Source: Streptomyces lavendofoliae (GTDB lineage Bacteria > Actinomycetota > Actinomycetes > Streptomycetales > Streptomycetaceae). From it: a stretch of DNA of 64,000 bases. This document shows, one piece after another, positions 42,077 to 51,040 of the stretch; positions within the stretch are counted from its first letter, which is position 1, and every line of letters starts with the position of its first letter. The position numbers and the translations under genes are program-made. The stretch is taken from contig NZ_BMTP01000018.1 in assembly GCF_014649735.1 (NCBI RefSeq), positions 52,468 through 116,467 of the forward strand, written 5' to 3'. The notes beneath the pieces were generated by a model that saw only the letters and a program-made list of their open reading frames with translations, had not been told where the DNA came from and did not search any database.

Positions 42077-43663
42077 ATGTCCGAATCAAGCACAGTGTTC
42101 CCCCTCCTGACGGTGACGGCGGCCCTGCCGGCCGCCGGTGCGATCCTCACCGCCGCCGTCCCGGCCGCGCGCCGCACGGCCGCCAAGTGGCTGGCGCTGC
42201 TGGTCTCGCTGGGCACTCTGGTCCTGGCCGCGTTCGTGGTCGTCCGGTTCGAACCGGACGGCGCGCGCTACCAGCTCACCGAGTCCCACGCCTGGATCGA
42301 GGACTTCGGCGTCCGGTACGAACTGGGCGTGGACGGCATCGGGGTGGCGCTGATCGCGCTCACCGCGCTGCTCATCCCGTTCATCGTGCTGGCCGGCTGG
42401 CACGACGCCGACCCCCTGGAGACGCGGTCCCGGCGGTGGCGGCCGACGCAGGGCTTCTTCGCCCTGATCCTGATGGTCGAGGCGATGGTGATCCTCTCCT
42501 TCGCCGCCACCGACGTCTTCCTCTTCTACATCCTCTTCGAAGCCATGCTCATCCCGATGTACTTCCTCATCGGCGGCTTCGGGGACCGGGCCCACACGGG
42601 CTCCGACGAGAACGCGGCGGCCCAGCGCTCGTACGCGGCGGTCAAGTTCCTCCTCTACAACCTGGTCGGCGGGCTCATCATGCTGGCCGCCGTCATCGGG
42701 CTGTACGTGGTCGCCGGCAACTTCTCCCTCACGGAGATCGCCGAGGCCCGGGCCAGTGGGTCGCTGGAGATGGCGACCGACACCGAGCGGCTGCTGTTCC
42801 TCGGGTTCTTCTTCGCCTTCGCGGTGAAGGCCCCCCTGTGGCCGCTGCACACCTGGCTGCCCAACGCGATGGGCGAGGCGACCGCGCCGGTGGCGGTGCT
42901 CATCACGGCGGTCGTCGACAAGGTCGGCACCTTCGCGATGCTGCGCTTCTGCCTCCAGCTGTTCCCGGAGGCGTCGAAGTGGGCCACGCCCGTGATCATC
43001 GCGCTGGCGCTAATCAGCATCGTGTACGGGGCGCTGCTCGCGGTCGGCCAGCGCGACATCAAGCGCCTGGTCGCGTACGCGTCGATCTCCCACTTCGGCT
43101 TCATCGTCATGGGCATCTTCGCGATGACCAGCCAGGGCCAGTCCGGGGCCACCCTGTACATGGTCAACCACGGGATCTCGACGGCCGCCCTGATGCTGGT
43201 GGCCGGGTTCCTGATCACACGGCGCGGATCGCGGCTCATCGCCGACTACGGCGGCGTGCAGAAGGTGGCGCCGGTGCTCGCCGGGACGTTCCTCGTGGGC
43301 GGACTGGCGACGCTGTCGCTGCCCGGCCTCGCACCGTTCGTCTCCGAGTTCCTGGTGCTGGTCGGCACGTTCGCCCGCTACCCGGTGGCCGGGATCATCG
43401 CCACCACCGGCATCGTGCTCGCCGCGCTCTACACGCTGGTGCTGTACCAGCGGACCATGACCGGGCCGGTGAAGGAGGAGGTGCGGGCGATGCCCGACCT
43501 CAAGGCGCGTGAGCTGGTGGTGGTCGCCCCGCTGATCGCCCTGCTGCTCGTCCTGGGCGTCTACCCCAAGCCGCTGACCGAGATCGTCGACCCGGCCGTG
43601 CGGCACACCATGTCCGACGTACAGCAGAAGGACCCGCGACCGGAAGTGGAGGCGGCCAAGTGA
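42077..43663 (+). CDS. nuoM: NADH-quinone oxidoreductase subunit M
   Basis: The 528-residue antiporter-like subunit has about 14 helices. The key Glu in LFEAMLIPMYFLIG, the Lys/His helix in KAPLWPLHTWLPNAMGEA and the second Lys-rich region RDIKRLVAYASISHFG are intact. It starts 7 bp after nuoL and overlaps nuoN by 4 bp. Confidence 0.96.
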   Translation: MSESSTVFPLLTVTAALPAAGAILTAAVPAARRTAAKWLALLVSLGTLVLAAFVVVRFEPDGARYQLTESHAWIEDFGVRYELGVDGIGVALIALTALLIPFIVLAGWHDADPLETRSRRWRPTQGFFALILMVEAMVILSFAATDVFLFYILFEAMLIPMYFLIGGFGDRAHTGSDENAAAQRSYAAVKFLLYNLVGGLIMLAAVIGLYVVAGNFSLTEIAEARASGSLEMATDTERLLFLGFFFAFAVKAPLWPLHTWLPNAMGEATAPVAVLITAVVDKVGTFAMLRFCLQLFPEASKWATPVIIALALISIVYGALLAVGQRDIKRLVAYASISHFGFIVMGIFAMTSQGQSGATLYMVNHGISTAALMLVAGFLITRRGSRLIADYGGVQKVAPVLAGTFLVGGLATLSLPGLAPFVSEFLVLVGTFARYPVAGIIATTGIVLAALYTLVLYQRTMTGPVKEEVRAMPDLKARELVVVAPLIALLLVLGVYPKPLTEIVDPAVRHTMSDVQQKDPRPEVEAAK

Positions 43664-45321
43664 GCGCATCAGCCGCAGTGGCTGTCCACAGCCTGTGGAC
43701 GACGGCGGCCGAACCGGCCGCCGACCGGATCGGGGCGCCGGCCATCGAGTACGCCCAGCTGGCACCCACGCTGATCGTGGTGGGCGCCGCGGTGGTGGGC
43801 GTGCTCCTGGAGGCGTTCGTACCGCGCCGGGCCCGCTACCACGCGCAGGTGTTCCTGACCGTCGTGGCGCTGGCCGCCGCCTTCGCGGCCGTCGTCGCCC
43901 TGGCGGCCGGCGGCCACGCCACCACCAAGGCCGGCATCGTCGCGATGGGCGCGATCGCCGTCGACGGACCCGCCCTGTTCCTCCAGGGAACGATCCTGCT
44001 GACCTCGATGGTCGCCGTGTTCACCTTCGCGGAGCGGCGGCTGGACCCCGCACACCACGGGCACCGGGTCGACTCGTTCGCCGCCGAGGCCGCCGCCGTA
44101 CCGGGCAGTGACCAGGAGAAGGCCGCCGTCAAGGCGGGGTTCACCACCACCGAGGTCTTCCCCCTCGTGCTGTTCGCCGTCGGCGGCATGCTCGTGTTCC
44201 CGGCGGCCAACGACCTGCTGACGCTGTTCATCGCGCTGGAGGTCTTCTCCCTGCCGCTGTACCTGTTGTGCGCGGTCGCCCGCCGCAAGCGGCTGATGTC
44301 GCAGGAAGCGGCGGTCAAATACTTCCTGCTGGGCGCCTTCTCGTCGGCGTTCCTGCTGTTCGGCGTCGCCCTCATGTACGGCTTCGCGGGCTCGGTGTCG
44401 TACGCCAGGATCGCCGACGTGGTAGACGGATCCGTCGCCGACATCACCCCCGCCCTCGCCGGGACCATGGGCAACGACGTGCTGCTGCTCATCGGCTTCG
44501 CCATGGTGCTGATGGGCCTGCTGTTCAAGGTCGGCGCGGTGCCGTTCCACATGTGGACCCCGGACGTCTACCAGGGCGCCCCGACGCCGGTCACCGGCTT
44601 CATGGCCGCCGCCACGAAGGTCGCCGCGTTCGGCGCGATGCTGCGGCTGCTGTACGTGGTGCTGCCCGGGCTGCGCTGGGACTGGCGGCCCGTCATGTGG
44701 GGCGTCGCGATCGTCACCATGCTCGCGGGCGCGATCGTCGCGATCACCCAGACCGACATCAAGCGCCTGCTGGCGTACTCGTCGATCGCCCACGCCGGGT
44801 TCATCCTCGCCGGTGTCATCGCGGCCACGCCCGACGGGGTGTCGTCCGTGCTGTTCTACCTGGGCGCCTACTCGTTCGTGACGGTGGGCGCCTTCGCGGT
44901 CGTCACCCTGGTGCGGGACGCCGGCGGCGAGGCGACGCACCTGTCGCAGTGGGCCGGGCTCGGGCGGCGGTCGCCCCTCGTGGCGGCCGTGTTCGCGGTG
45001 TTCCTGCTGGCCTTCGCCGGTATCCCGCTCACCTCCGGGTTCTCGGGCAAGTTCGCCGTCTTCAAGGCGGCGGCCGAGGGCGGCGCGGGGACGCTGGTGG
45101 TCATCGGCGTGCTCTCGTCGGCGATCGCCGCCTTCTTCTACATCCGGGTCATCGTGCTGATGTTCTTCAGCGAGCCGAAGCCGGAGGGCCCGACGGTCGC
45201 CGTGCCGTCGCCGCTGACGATGACGACGATCGCCGTGGGCGTCGCGGTCACCCTGGCCCTGGGTGTGGCGCCGCAGTACTTCCTCGACCTGGCCGGGCAG
45301 GCGGGGGTCTTCGTCCGCTGA
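43660..45321 (+). CDS. nuoN: NADH-quinone oxidoreductase subunit N
   Basis: The 553-residue third antiporter-like subunit is the last gene of the operon. The conserved ALEVFSLPLYLLCAV, GAVPFHMWTPDVYQGAPTPVTGFM (in part) and TDIKRLLAYSSIAHAGF segments carry the proton-path Glu, Lys and His residues. The extra N-terminal region is typical of actinomycetes. A 12-bp-stem terminator follows. Confidence 0.96.
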   Translation: MSASAAVAVHSLWTTAAEPAADRIGAPAIEYAQLAPTLIVVGAAVVGVLLEAFVPRRARYHAQVFLTVVALAAAFAAVVALAAGGHATTKAGIVAMGAIAVDGPALFLQGTILLTSMVAVFTFAERRLDPAHHGHRVDSFAAEAAAVPGSDQEKAAVKAGFTTTEVFPLVLFAVGGMLVFPAANDLLTLFIALEVFSLPLYLLCAVARRKRLMSQEAAVKYFLLGAFSSAFLLFGVALMYGFAGSVSYARIADVVDGSVADITPALAGTMGNDVLLLIGFAMVLMGLLFKVGAVPFHMWTPDVYQGAPTPVTGFMAAATKVAAFGAMLRLLYVVLPGLRWDWRPVMWGVAIVTMLAGAIVAITQTDIKRLLAYSSIAHAGFILAGVIAATPDGVSSVLFYLGAYSFVTVGAFAVVTLVRDAGGEATHLSQWAGLGRRSPLVAAVFAVFLLAFAGIPLTSGFSGKFAVFKAAAEGGAGTLVVIGVLSSAIAAFFYIRVIVLMFFSEPKPEGPTVAVPSPLTMTTIAVGVAVTLALGVAPQYFLDLAGQAGVFVR

Positions 45322-45335
45322 CCCGACGGCGCCTC

Positions 45336-45373
45336 GCAGGGCCCGGCCTCCCGTAAGGGGTGCCGGGCCCTGC
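45336..45373 (+). terminator. Terminator of the nuo operon
   Basis: GCAGGGCCCGGC (45336-45347) pairs perfectly with GCCGGGCCCTGC (45362-45373), starting 15 bp after the nuoN stop. Confidence 0.8.
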
Positions 45374-45430
45374 GCGCGCGTGTCATCGTGGCCGGGAATT
45401 GGTCTGGACCTCCTGGAAGGGAACAGGACG

Positions 45431-46399
45431 ATGCGCGGCACCACCGTCTTACCCGGCACGCCCTGCACCGCACCCGCGGAGGGCGTGCTGCCCATGCACC
45501 GCCTCGAAGTGCCCATGCCCAACGCGCTGCCGTTCGCGATCGGCAGCTTCGACACCATCGGCCCGATGTCCCGCGCCGCCTTCCCGCACCGGCACACCTT
45601 CTACGAGATCGTCCACGTCACGGCCGGGACCGGCACGCACGTACTGGACCTCGCCCGCTGGGAGCTGCGCCCGCCCCACCTGTGCGTCATCGTGCCGGGC
45701 CAGGTCCACCACTGGCAGGACGCGGAAGGGCTCGACGGCACGGTGGTGCTGTTCACCGAGGACTTCCTGCTCGACCACCCCGGCGACCGGGAGGTGCTGC
45801 GGGGCTTCGCCGGACGCCCCTGGCTCACGCTCGACCGGCCCGACCACGAGCGGACCGGGCGCCTGCTGGCCGACCTCCAGGAGGAGTACCGGCGTGGTGC
45901 CGACGGGTTCGAGAGCGTCCTGCGCGCCCTGCTGCACATCCTCGTCGTGCGCGCCGCCCGGCTGCCCGCCCCCGGCGCCGCCACCGCCCAGGCGCCCCCG
46001 GGCACCACCCGGCCGGGTGCCGTCGCGGAGGCGTTCGCCCGGCTGCTGGCCCGCACCGATCCGGACCTGTGGTCGGTACGCGCCTGCGCCGCGCACATCG
46101 GTGTGACGACCGGCTACCTCACCGAGGCCGTCAAGGCCGCCACCGGCCGGACCCCCGGCCAGCTGGTCCGGGAGGCCCGCACCCACGAGGCCAAGCGGCT
46201 CCTCGCGCACACCGAACTGACGGTGCGCCAGGTGGCGGCACGCGTCGGGATGGACGATCCGGCGTACTTCTGCCGCTTCTTCCGGCGGGAGACCGGACTG
46301 AGCCCCGGCACGTTCCGGCGGGGCGGCGAGGCACACGGCGACGGTATTCACCACGACCACCGGATCGAGTCCATCGCCCGCCCGGAACCGGCTGCGTAG
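45431..46399 (+). CDS. AraC-family regulator with a TTA codon
   Basis: The 322-residue protein has an N-terminal cupin sensor (FPHRHTFYEIVHVTAGTGTHVLD, in part, about residues 50-72) and a C-terminal AraC double helix-turn-helix (residues 205-300). ATG 45431 follows GGAAGGG and AGGA sites. With this start, codon 7 is TTA (45449-45451), the rare Leu codon read by the bldA tRNA in Streptomyces. Later in-frame ATGs at residues 22 and 29 would leave the TTA untranslated. The secreted dioxygenase 40 bp downstream is the likely target. Confidence 0.85.
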   Translation: MRGTTVLPGTPCTAPAEGVLPMHRLEVPMPNALPFAIGSFDTIGPMSRAAFPHRHTFYEIVHVTAGTGTHVLDLARWELRPPHLCVIVPGQVHHWQDAEGLDGTVVLFTEDFLLDHPGDREVLRGFAGRPWLTLDRPDHERTGRLLADLQEEYRRGADGFESVLRALLHILVVRAARLPAPGAATAQAPPGTTRPGAVAEAFARLLARTDPDLWSVRACAAHIGVTTGYLTEAVKAATGRTPGQLVREARTHEAKRLLAHTELTVRQVAARVGMDDPAYFCRFFRRETGLSPGTFRRGGEAHGDGIHHDHRIESIARPEPAA

Positions 46400-46439
46400 G
46401 TTCGGTGCCGATCCCCGACCGCCCCCATGAGGAGCAGGC

Positions 46440-47243
46440 ATGGACGGACACCCCAGCCGAAAGACCGTGCTGCGCGCCGCGCTCGCCGCGGGCGTCTCCA
46501 CACCCGCCGCGCTGATGGGCGTGCCGGCGCTGGCCCGCACGGTCAGCGGCACGACGAACGGCCCGGCGCCCGAACTGACCCCCACCTGCGACGACGGCGA
46601 CGACCCCACCCCGCCGCAGATGGAAGGCCCCTACTTCAAGCCGAACTCGCCCCGGCGCACCTCGCTGCTGGAGCCCGGCACCCCCGGTGTGCGCCTCACC
46701 GTCACCGGGTACGTCTTCGGGCTCGCCTGCCGCCCGCTCGGCGGGGTGCTGCTGGACTTCTGGCAGGCGGACGTCAACGGGGCCTACGACAACGCGGGCT
46801 TCCGGTTCCGCGGCCACCAGTTCACCGGTGGGGGAGGGGCGTTCACGCTGACCACCATCGTGCCGGGGCTGTACCCGGGCCGCACCCGGCACCTGCACGT
46901 CAAGGTGCAGGCCCCCGGCCGCCCGGTGCTGACGACGCAGCTCTACTTCCCCGGCGAGCCCCGCAACAACACCGACGCGCTGTTCGACCCCCGGCTGCTG
47001 ATGACCGTGCGGGACGCGGGCGGCGCCAGGGAGGCGGCGTTCGACTTCGTGCTCGACGTGCCGCAGACACCGGGTCCCGGGCCCACCCCGCCGCCCGGCG
47101 GGACCACCTGGACGGTGGGCACCGCCTACCGGCCGGGCGACCGCGTCACGTACGGGGGAGCGGCGTACGCCTGCCTCCAGGGCCACACGGCGCAGCCGGG
47201 CTGGGAGCCCCCGAGCGCGCCGGCCCTGTGGCGGGTCGGCTGA
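46440..47243 (+). CDS. Secreted intradiol dioxygenase with chitin-binding-type CBM
   Basis: The 267-residue protein has an export signal (SRKTVLRAALAAG, an RK variant of the Tat motif). The intradiol dioxygenase domain has the iron ligands Tyr in EGPYF, Tyr in NGAYDN and two His in RHLHVKV. After a Pro/Gly linker comes a C-terminal CBM5/12 domain (TWTVGTAYRPGDRVTYGGAAY, in part, and Trp residues). Secreted dioxygenase-CBM fusions are known in Streptomyces and cleave catechols from plant aromatics. The CBM should hold it on chitin or lignocellulose. GAGGAG precedes the start. Confidence 0.88.
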   Translation: MDGHPSRKTVLRAALAAGVSTPAALMGVPALARTVSGTTNGPAPELTPTCDDGDDPTPPQMEGPYFKPNSPRRTSLLEPGTPGVRLTVTGYVFGLACRPLGGVLLDFWQADVNGAYDNAGFRFRGHQFTGGGGAFTLTTIVPGLYPGRTRHLHVKVQAPGRPVLTTQLYFPGEPRNNTDALFDPRLLMTVRDAGGAREAAFDFVLDVPQTPGPGPTPPPGGTTWTVGTAYRPGDRVTYGGAAYACLQGHTAQPGWEPPSAPALWRVG

Positions 47244-47295
47244 CCGGTCGGTCCCCGGTGCCGCAGGCCGGCTGACCGGTCGGTCCCCGGTGCCG
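47237..47295. repeat. 27-bp direct repeat at the dioxygenase stop codon
   Basis: The 27 bases at 47237-47263 recur exactly at 47269-47295, a 32-bp period. The first copy includes the dioxygenase TGA. It is a recent-looking local duplication. Confidence 0.75.
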
Positions 47296-47427
47296 GGGCG
47301 GCGGACCCGGGGGCTCCGCTCGGTGGACCTGCCCCCGGGTCCCGCCGGTCGCCGCGCCGCCGGCCGGGGGCGCGCATACCGGGCGGGCGGTTCGGCCGGC
47401 GCCCGGCAGCGCGCGGCCGGGCGCGGC

Positions 47428-48654
47428 TCACCGCGCGGGGGTGATCCGTCCGGTGACCTCGCCGAGGCCGACCTTCGTGCCGTCGGGGCCCGGGGCCCAG
47501 GCCGTCAGCGTGACCTCGTCGCCGTCCTCCAGGAACGTCCGCTTGCCGGTGGACAGTTCCAGCGGCTCCTGGCCGTTCCAGGTCAGCTCCAGCAGCGAGC
47601 CGCGCTGGTGGACCTCCGGGCCGCTGACCGTGCCGGAGCCGTAGAGGTCACCGGTACGCAGGGAGGCGCCGTTGACCGTCATGTGCGCCAGCTGCTGGGC
47701 GGCCGTCCAGTACATGGTGGAGAAGGGCGGCTCGGAGACCGTCTCCCCGTTGATGCGCACCGTGATGTGGAGGTCGAAGCCCCCCGGCTCCTCGTCGGAG
47801 CCGTCGTCCAGGTACGGCAGGAGGGGGAGGTCGCGCGCGGGCGGCGCCACCCGGGCCGCGTCCAGGGCCTCCAGCGGGGTCACCCAGGCGGACACCGAGG
47901 TCGCGAAGGACTTGCCCAGGAACGGGCCGAGGGGGACGTACTCCCACGCCTGGATGTCGCGCGCCGACCAGTCGTTGAGCAGCGTCAGGCCGAAGACGTG
48001 GTCGCGGAACGAGGCGAGGGGAACCGGCCGGCCGAGCTCGGAGGGCGTGCCGACCAGGAAGCCGACCTCCGCCTCGATGTCGAGCTTCACCGACGGCCCG
48101 AAGACGGGCGCCGGGTCCGCGGGCGCCTTGCGCTGCCCGGCGGGGCGCGTGATGTCGGTACCGGAGACGACGACCGTGCCGGAGCGGCCGTGGTAGCCGA
48201 TCGGCAGGTGCTTCCAGTTCGGCGTGAGGGCGTCCCCGTCCGGGCGGAAGATCCTGCCGACGTTGGTGGCGTGGTGCTCGGAGGCGTAGAAGTCGACGTA
48301 GTCCGCGACCTCGTACGGCAGGTGCAGGGTGACCTCGCCGAGCGGGCGCAGCAGCGGCTCTATGTCGGGGCGGTGCGCCGGGACGGTCACCCAGGCGGTG
48401 AGGGCGCGGCGGACGTCGCGCCAGGCGGTGCGGCCGGCGGCGAGGAGCGGGTTCAGGCTCGGCTGGGCCAGCAGCGCCGCGTACGGGGAACCCAGCGCGT
48501 GCGCCGCCGCTCCCGCGTCCAGGACGTGGTCGCCGATGCGGACGCCGAGCCGGCGGCGGCCGGGCTCGTCGGCGGTGGTGAAGACGCCGTACGGAAGGTT
48601 GTGCGGGCCGAAGGGATCGCCTTCGGTCAGGTCGAGCGGGCTCTGCTCGGGCAT
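47428..48654 (-). CDS. fahA: Fumarylacetoacetase
   Basis: The 408-residue enzyme splits fumarylacetoacetate into fumarate and acetoacetate, the last step of tyrosine and homogentisate breakdown. The N-terminal FAA domain (VFTTADEPGRRRLGVRIGD) and the catalytic domain with Ca/Mg ligands (YVDFYASEHHATNVG, DIEAEVGF, LNDWSARDIQAWEYVPLGPFLGKSF in part) are complete. Other tyrosine-catabolic genes are not next to it. The ATG start at 48654 gives the normal family length. Confidence 0.95.
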   Translation of the reverse strand: MPEQSPLDLTEGDPFGPHNLPYGVFTTADEPGRRRLGVRIGDHVLDAGAAAHALGSPYAALLAQPSLNPLLAAGRTAWRDVRRALTAWVTVPAHRPDIEPLLRPLGEVTLHLPYEVADYVDFYASEHHATNVGRIFRPDGDALTPNWKHLPIGYHGRSGTVVVSGTDITRPAGQRKAPADPAPVFGPSVKLDIEAEVGFLVGTPSELGRPVPLASFRDHVFGLTLLNDWSARDIQAWEYVPLGPFLGKSFATSVSAWVTPLEALDAARVAPPARDLPLLPYLDDGSDEEPGGFDLHITVRINGETVSEPPFSTMYWTAAQQLAHMTVNGASLRTGDLYGSGTVSGPEVHQRGSLLELTWNGQEPLELSTGKRTFLEDGDEVTLTAWAPGPDGTKVGLGEVTGRITPAR

Positions 48655-48697
48655 CGGTGCTTGCCTCGCTTTCCACGTGTGTGGGGGACACGTTAGA

Positions 48698-50824
48698 TCA
48701 GCCCGGCGCGCGGGCGATGCGCTTCTCCCAGGTGTGGTGGAACACCACCTCGGGACCTTCGGCGCAGATCACCTCGTCGGTGGTGAGGAAGTGGGTGGCG
48801 TCACAGACGATCTCCGAGCGGGCGTCGACGGTGACGTTCCAGGCGATGTCCGGTCGGTGCAGGCGGATCCTCCACTCCGTGCGGGCGCGGGCGGAGAGGG
48901 GTTCCCCCTCGGTGATGACACAGGTCTCCACGGCGTCCTCGGTGATCTCCAGCCCGTCCGGGTACGCGTGGGTGCCGTCCTGGCTGGGGCGGTCCTCCAG
49001 GCGCCACTCGCCTGCGGCGACGTCCCGGACGATCAGGCGCGCGGGGCGCCGGGTCTCGGGGTCGTCCAGGGCGGCGGGGACGGTGACGCCGAGGGGCTCG
49101 GCCTGTTCCGGTTCCGCGAAGGCGACGCTGTCGGTGGTGGGCCGGCGGACGGGCAGCCGGAGCGAGCAGGCGGCCGGGTCGAGGGTGAAGCCGGCGGCCC
49201 GGGGGCCGGGCCAGACCCGGGGCCAGTACGCGGAGGAGACCGCGAGCCGGATCCGGTGGCCGGGCGGGAAGGCGTGGCCGGTGCCGTCCAGTTCGAAGAC
49301 GTACTCGCGTGGGCCGCCTCCGGGCCCGGCGGCCAGCCGCGCCGCGCCCCGGGTGACGAGGGTGGACGAGCCGTCCGGGGCGACGTCGCAGAGGCGGACG
49401 GCGACCTGCCCGGCGGGGGCCTCGGCGCGCAGGGTGAGGGCGACGCGGGGCCGGCCGAGGACGTCGACGGGTGCGCCGTCGTGCGGGACGGGGAAGTCGA
49501 AGCAGGCCGCGTGGGCGTCCTCGGCCCGCTGGTCGGGCGGCAGGCCGGCGGGATCGCCGGACGGGACCGGGCGCCCGGCGTCCAGGCCGGTGTGCTGCGG
49601 GGAGCGGACGAGGACGGGCGGGCCCTGGAGGGCGTACGTGACCGGCGTGACGTTCGGCGACGGCCAGGCGCCGTCGCCCACCCAGCGTCCGGCGGGCCCC
49701 GGCCCGGGGCGGGGTCCGGGCTCCGGGCGGGCGGGCACCGGCGGGGACGGCGTGCCGATCCAGGAGCGGAGGAGCGGTTCGGACATGACCCCGGTGGGCT
49801 CGCCCTTCAGGTGGTGGTCCCACCAGCGCAGCGTCTCCTGGAGGAAGCCGATCGCGGGACCGGGCGACTGCTCCCGGTCCGGGTACTGGTGCGCCCAGGG
49901 CCCGATGACGCCCCGGACCAGGTCGTCCGGCAGGTGCGCGACCAGCCGCAGGACGGTGTCGTGGTACGGGTCGTGCCACCCGCCCACCGCGAGGACGGCC
50001 GCCCGGACGGAGGCGTACGGGTCAGGGGCGCCGCCCCCGGGGCCGGGTCCGCCGGTCCCGGCGTGGTCGTCGCCGGCCGGGTGCGCGAGCCAGGCGTGCG
50101 CCGGGGGCGCCAGCGCTTCGAGGCGGGCCGGCCACATCTCGCGCCAGGCGTCACCGGCGTACCGGGGGTCGGGCGGGCACGCGGCGAGGGCGAGCAGGGC
50201 GGCCGACCGGGCGAGCAGGGCTGCCGACAGGCCGGGCGTGCCGTTCCCGTCGGCCGGACCGTCCTGGGCGGCCGGGCCGTCGGCGGGGCCGCCCGCGCCA
50301 TCGGGGCCGTCCGCCGGTTCCGGGCCGTTCCCGTCGGCCGGACCGTCCCGGTGGGGGACCCCGGCCTCGTACCGCCCGTCGGGGCAGGCGACGGCGACGA
50401 CCGCCCGGAGCGGCTCGGGGGCGAGCGCGGCGGTCCGCAGCGCGGCGGTGCCGCCCCGGCCGACGCCGAACATGCCGACGCGGCCGGTGCACCACGGCCG
50501 GGCGGCGAGCCAGTCGATCACCTCGGCGCAGTCGGAGGGCTCCGCCCCGGAGCCCAGGTCGCCGGGCAGTCCCTCGCTGTTGCCGTGGCCGCGCGCGTCC
50601 ACCCGCACCGAGGCGTAGCCGTGCCCCGCGTACCAGGGGTGGCGCTGCCGGTCGCGGGGCGCGGACCAGTCGGTCAGCCGGTGCGGGTCGTACTCCAGGA
50701 GGGCGGGGACGGGCTCGTCGGTGAGGGGGCGCCACACCCGTGCGTAGAGCCTCGTGCCGTCCGCGAGGGGGACGCGGACGTCCTCGTGGACCGTTGCGTA
50801 CGGAAAGGCGGTGCGGATCTTCAT
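48698..50824 (-). CDS. CocE/NonD-type hydrolase lacking the expected nucleophile Ser
   Basis: The 708-residue protein has the CocE/X-Pro-peptidase layout: an alpha/beta hydrolase core, helical cap, and C-terminal jelly-roll (PEX_C-like) domain. The strand after the elbow reads GMFGVGRGG where active members have G-x-S-x-G, so the Ser position is Gly. The other two triad segments look intact (GGWHDPYHD for Asp, GPWAHQYPD for His). A Gly/Pro/Asp-rich insert with a repeated DGPADGNG unit follows. It may be a non-catalytic relative. GAGG precedes the ATG at 50824. Confidence 0.8.
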   Translation of the reverse strand: MKIRTAFPYATVHEDVRVPLADGTRLYARVWRPLTDEPVPALLEYDPHRLTDWSAPRDRQRHPWYAGHGYASVRVDARGHGNSEGLPGDLGSGAEPSDCAEVIDWLAARPWCTGRVGMFGVGRGGTAALRTAALAPEPLRAVVAVACPDGRYEAGVPHRDGPADGNGPEPADGPDGAGGPADGPAAQDGPADGNGTPGLSAALLARSAALLALAACPPDPRYAGDAWREMWPARLEALAPPAHAWLAHPAGDDHAGTGGPGPGGGAPDPYASVRAAVLAVGGWHDPYHDTVLRLVAHLPDDLVRGVIGPWAHQYPDREQSPGPAIGFLQETLRWWDHHLKGEPTGVMSEPLLRSWIGTPSPPVPARPEPGPRPGPGPAGRWVGDGAWPSPNVTPVTYALQGPPVLVRSPQHTGLDAGRPVPSGDPAGLPPDQRAEDAHAACFDFPVPHDGAPVDVLGRPRVALTLRAEAPAGQVAVRLCDVAPDGSSTLVTRGAARLAAGPGGGPREYVFELDGTGHAFPPGHRIRLAVSSAYWPRVWPGPRAAGFTLDPAACSLRLPVRRPTTDSVAFAEPEQAEPLGVTVPAALDDPETRRPARLIVRDVAAGEWRLEDRPSQDGTHAYPDGLEITEDAVETCVITEGEPLSARARTEWRIRLHRPDIAWNVTVDARSEIVCDATHFLTTDEVICAEGPEVVFHHTWEKRIARAPG
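50241..50348. repeat. 24-bp direct repeat in the CocE-like gene
   Basis: The 24 bases at 50241-50264 recur exactly at 50325-50348. The 84-bp period equals 28 codons and encodes the repeated DGPADGNG unit of a low-complexity insert. Confidence 0.75.
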
Positions 50825-51040
50825 AGGGGCCTCGGGACCCGTCTCGTCGATGTTCCCTGGGGTTTCCTTGGCAGCATGGGGTAAAGGGGGCGTTCACGGT
50901 CATATGAGCTGTTCTTGAACATACCGGGGGAGGGCGGAAGGCGCCCACGGTGATCGAAAGGGGACCGGATACGCTGACTTGAGTGAATCCAGCGACACAT
51001 CGACAATCCGTGTGATCGTCACCAGACAGGAGACCCCCTC

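Noticed and set aside
40129..45321. Extra mrp-type antiporter genes
   Set aside because: NuoL, NuoM and NuoN resemble Mrp subunits, but order, length and the preceding nuoA-K genes show one complete complex I operon.
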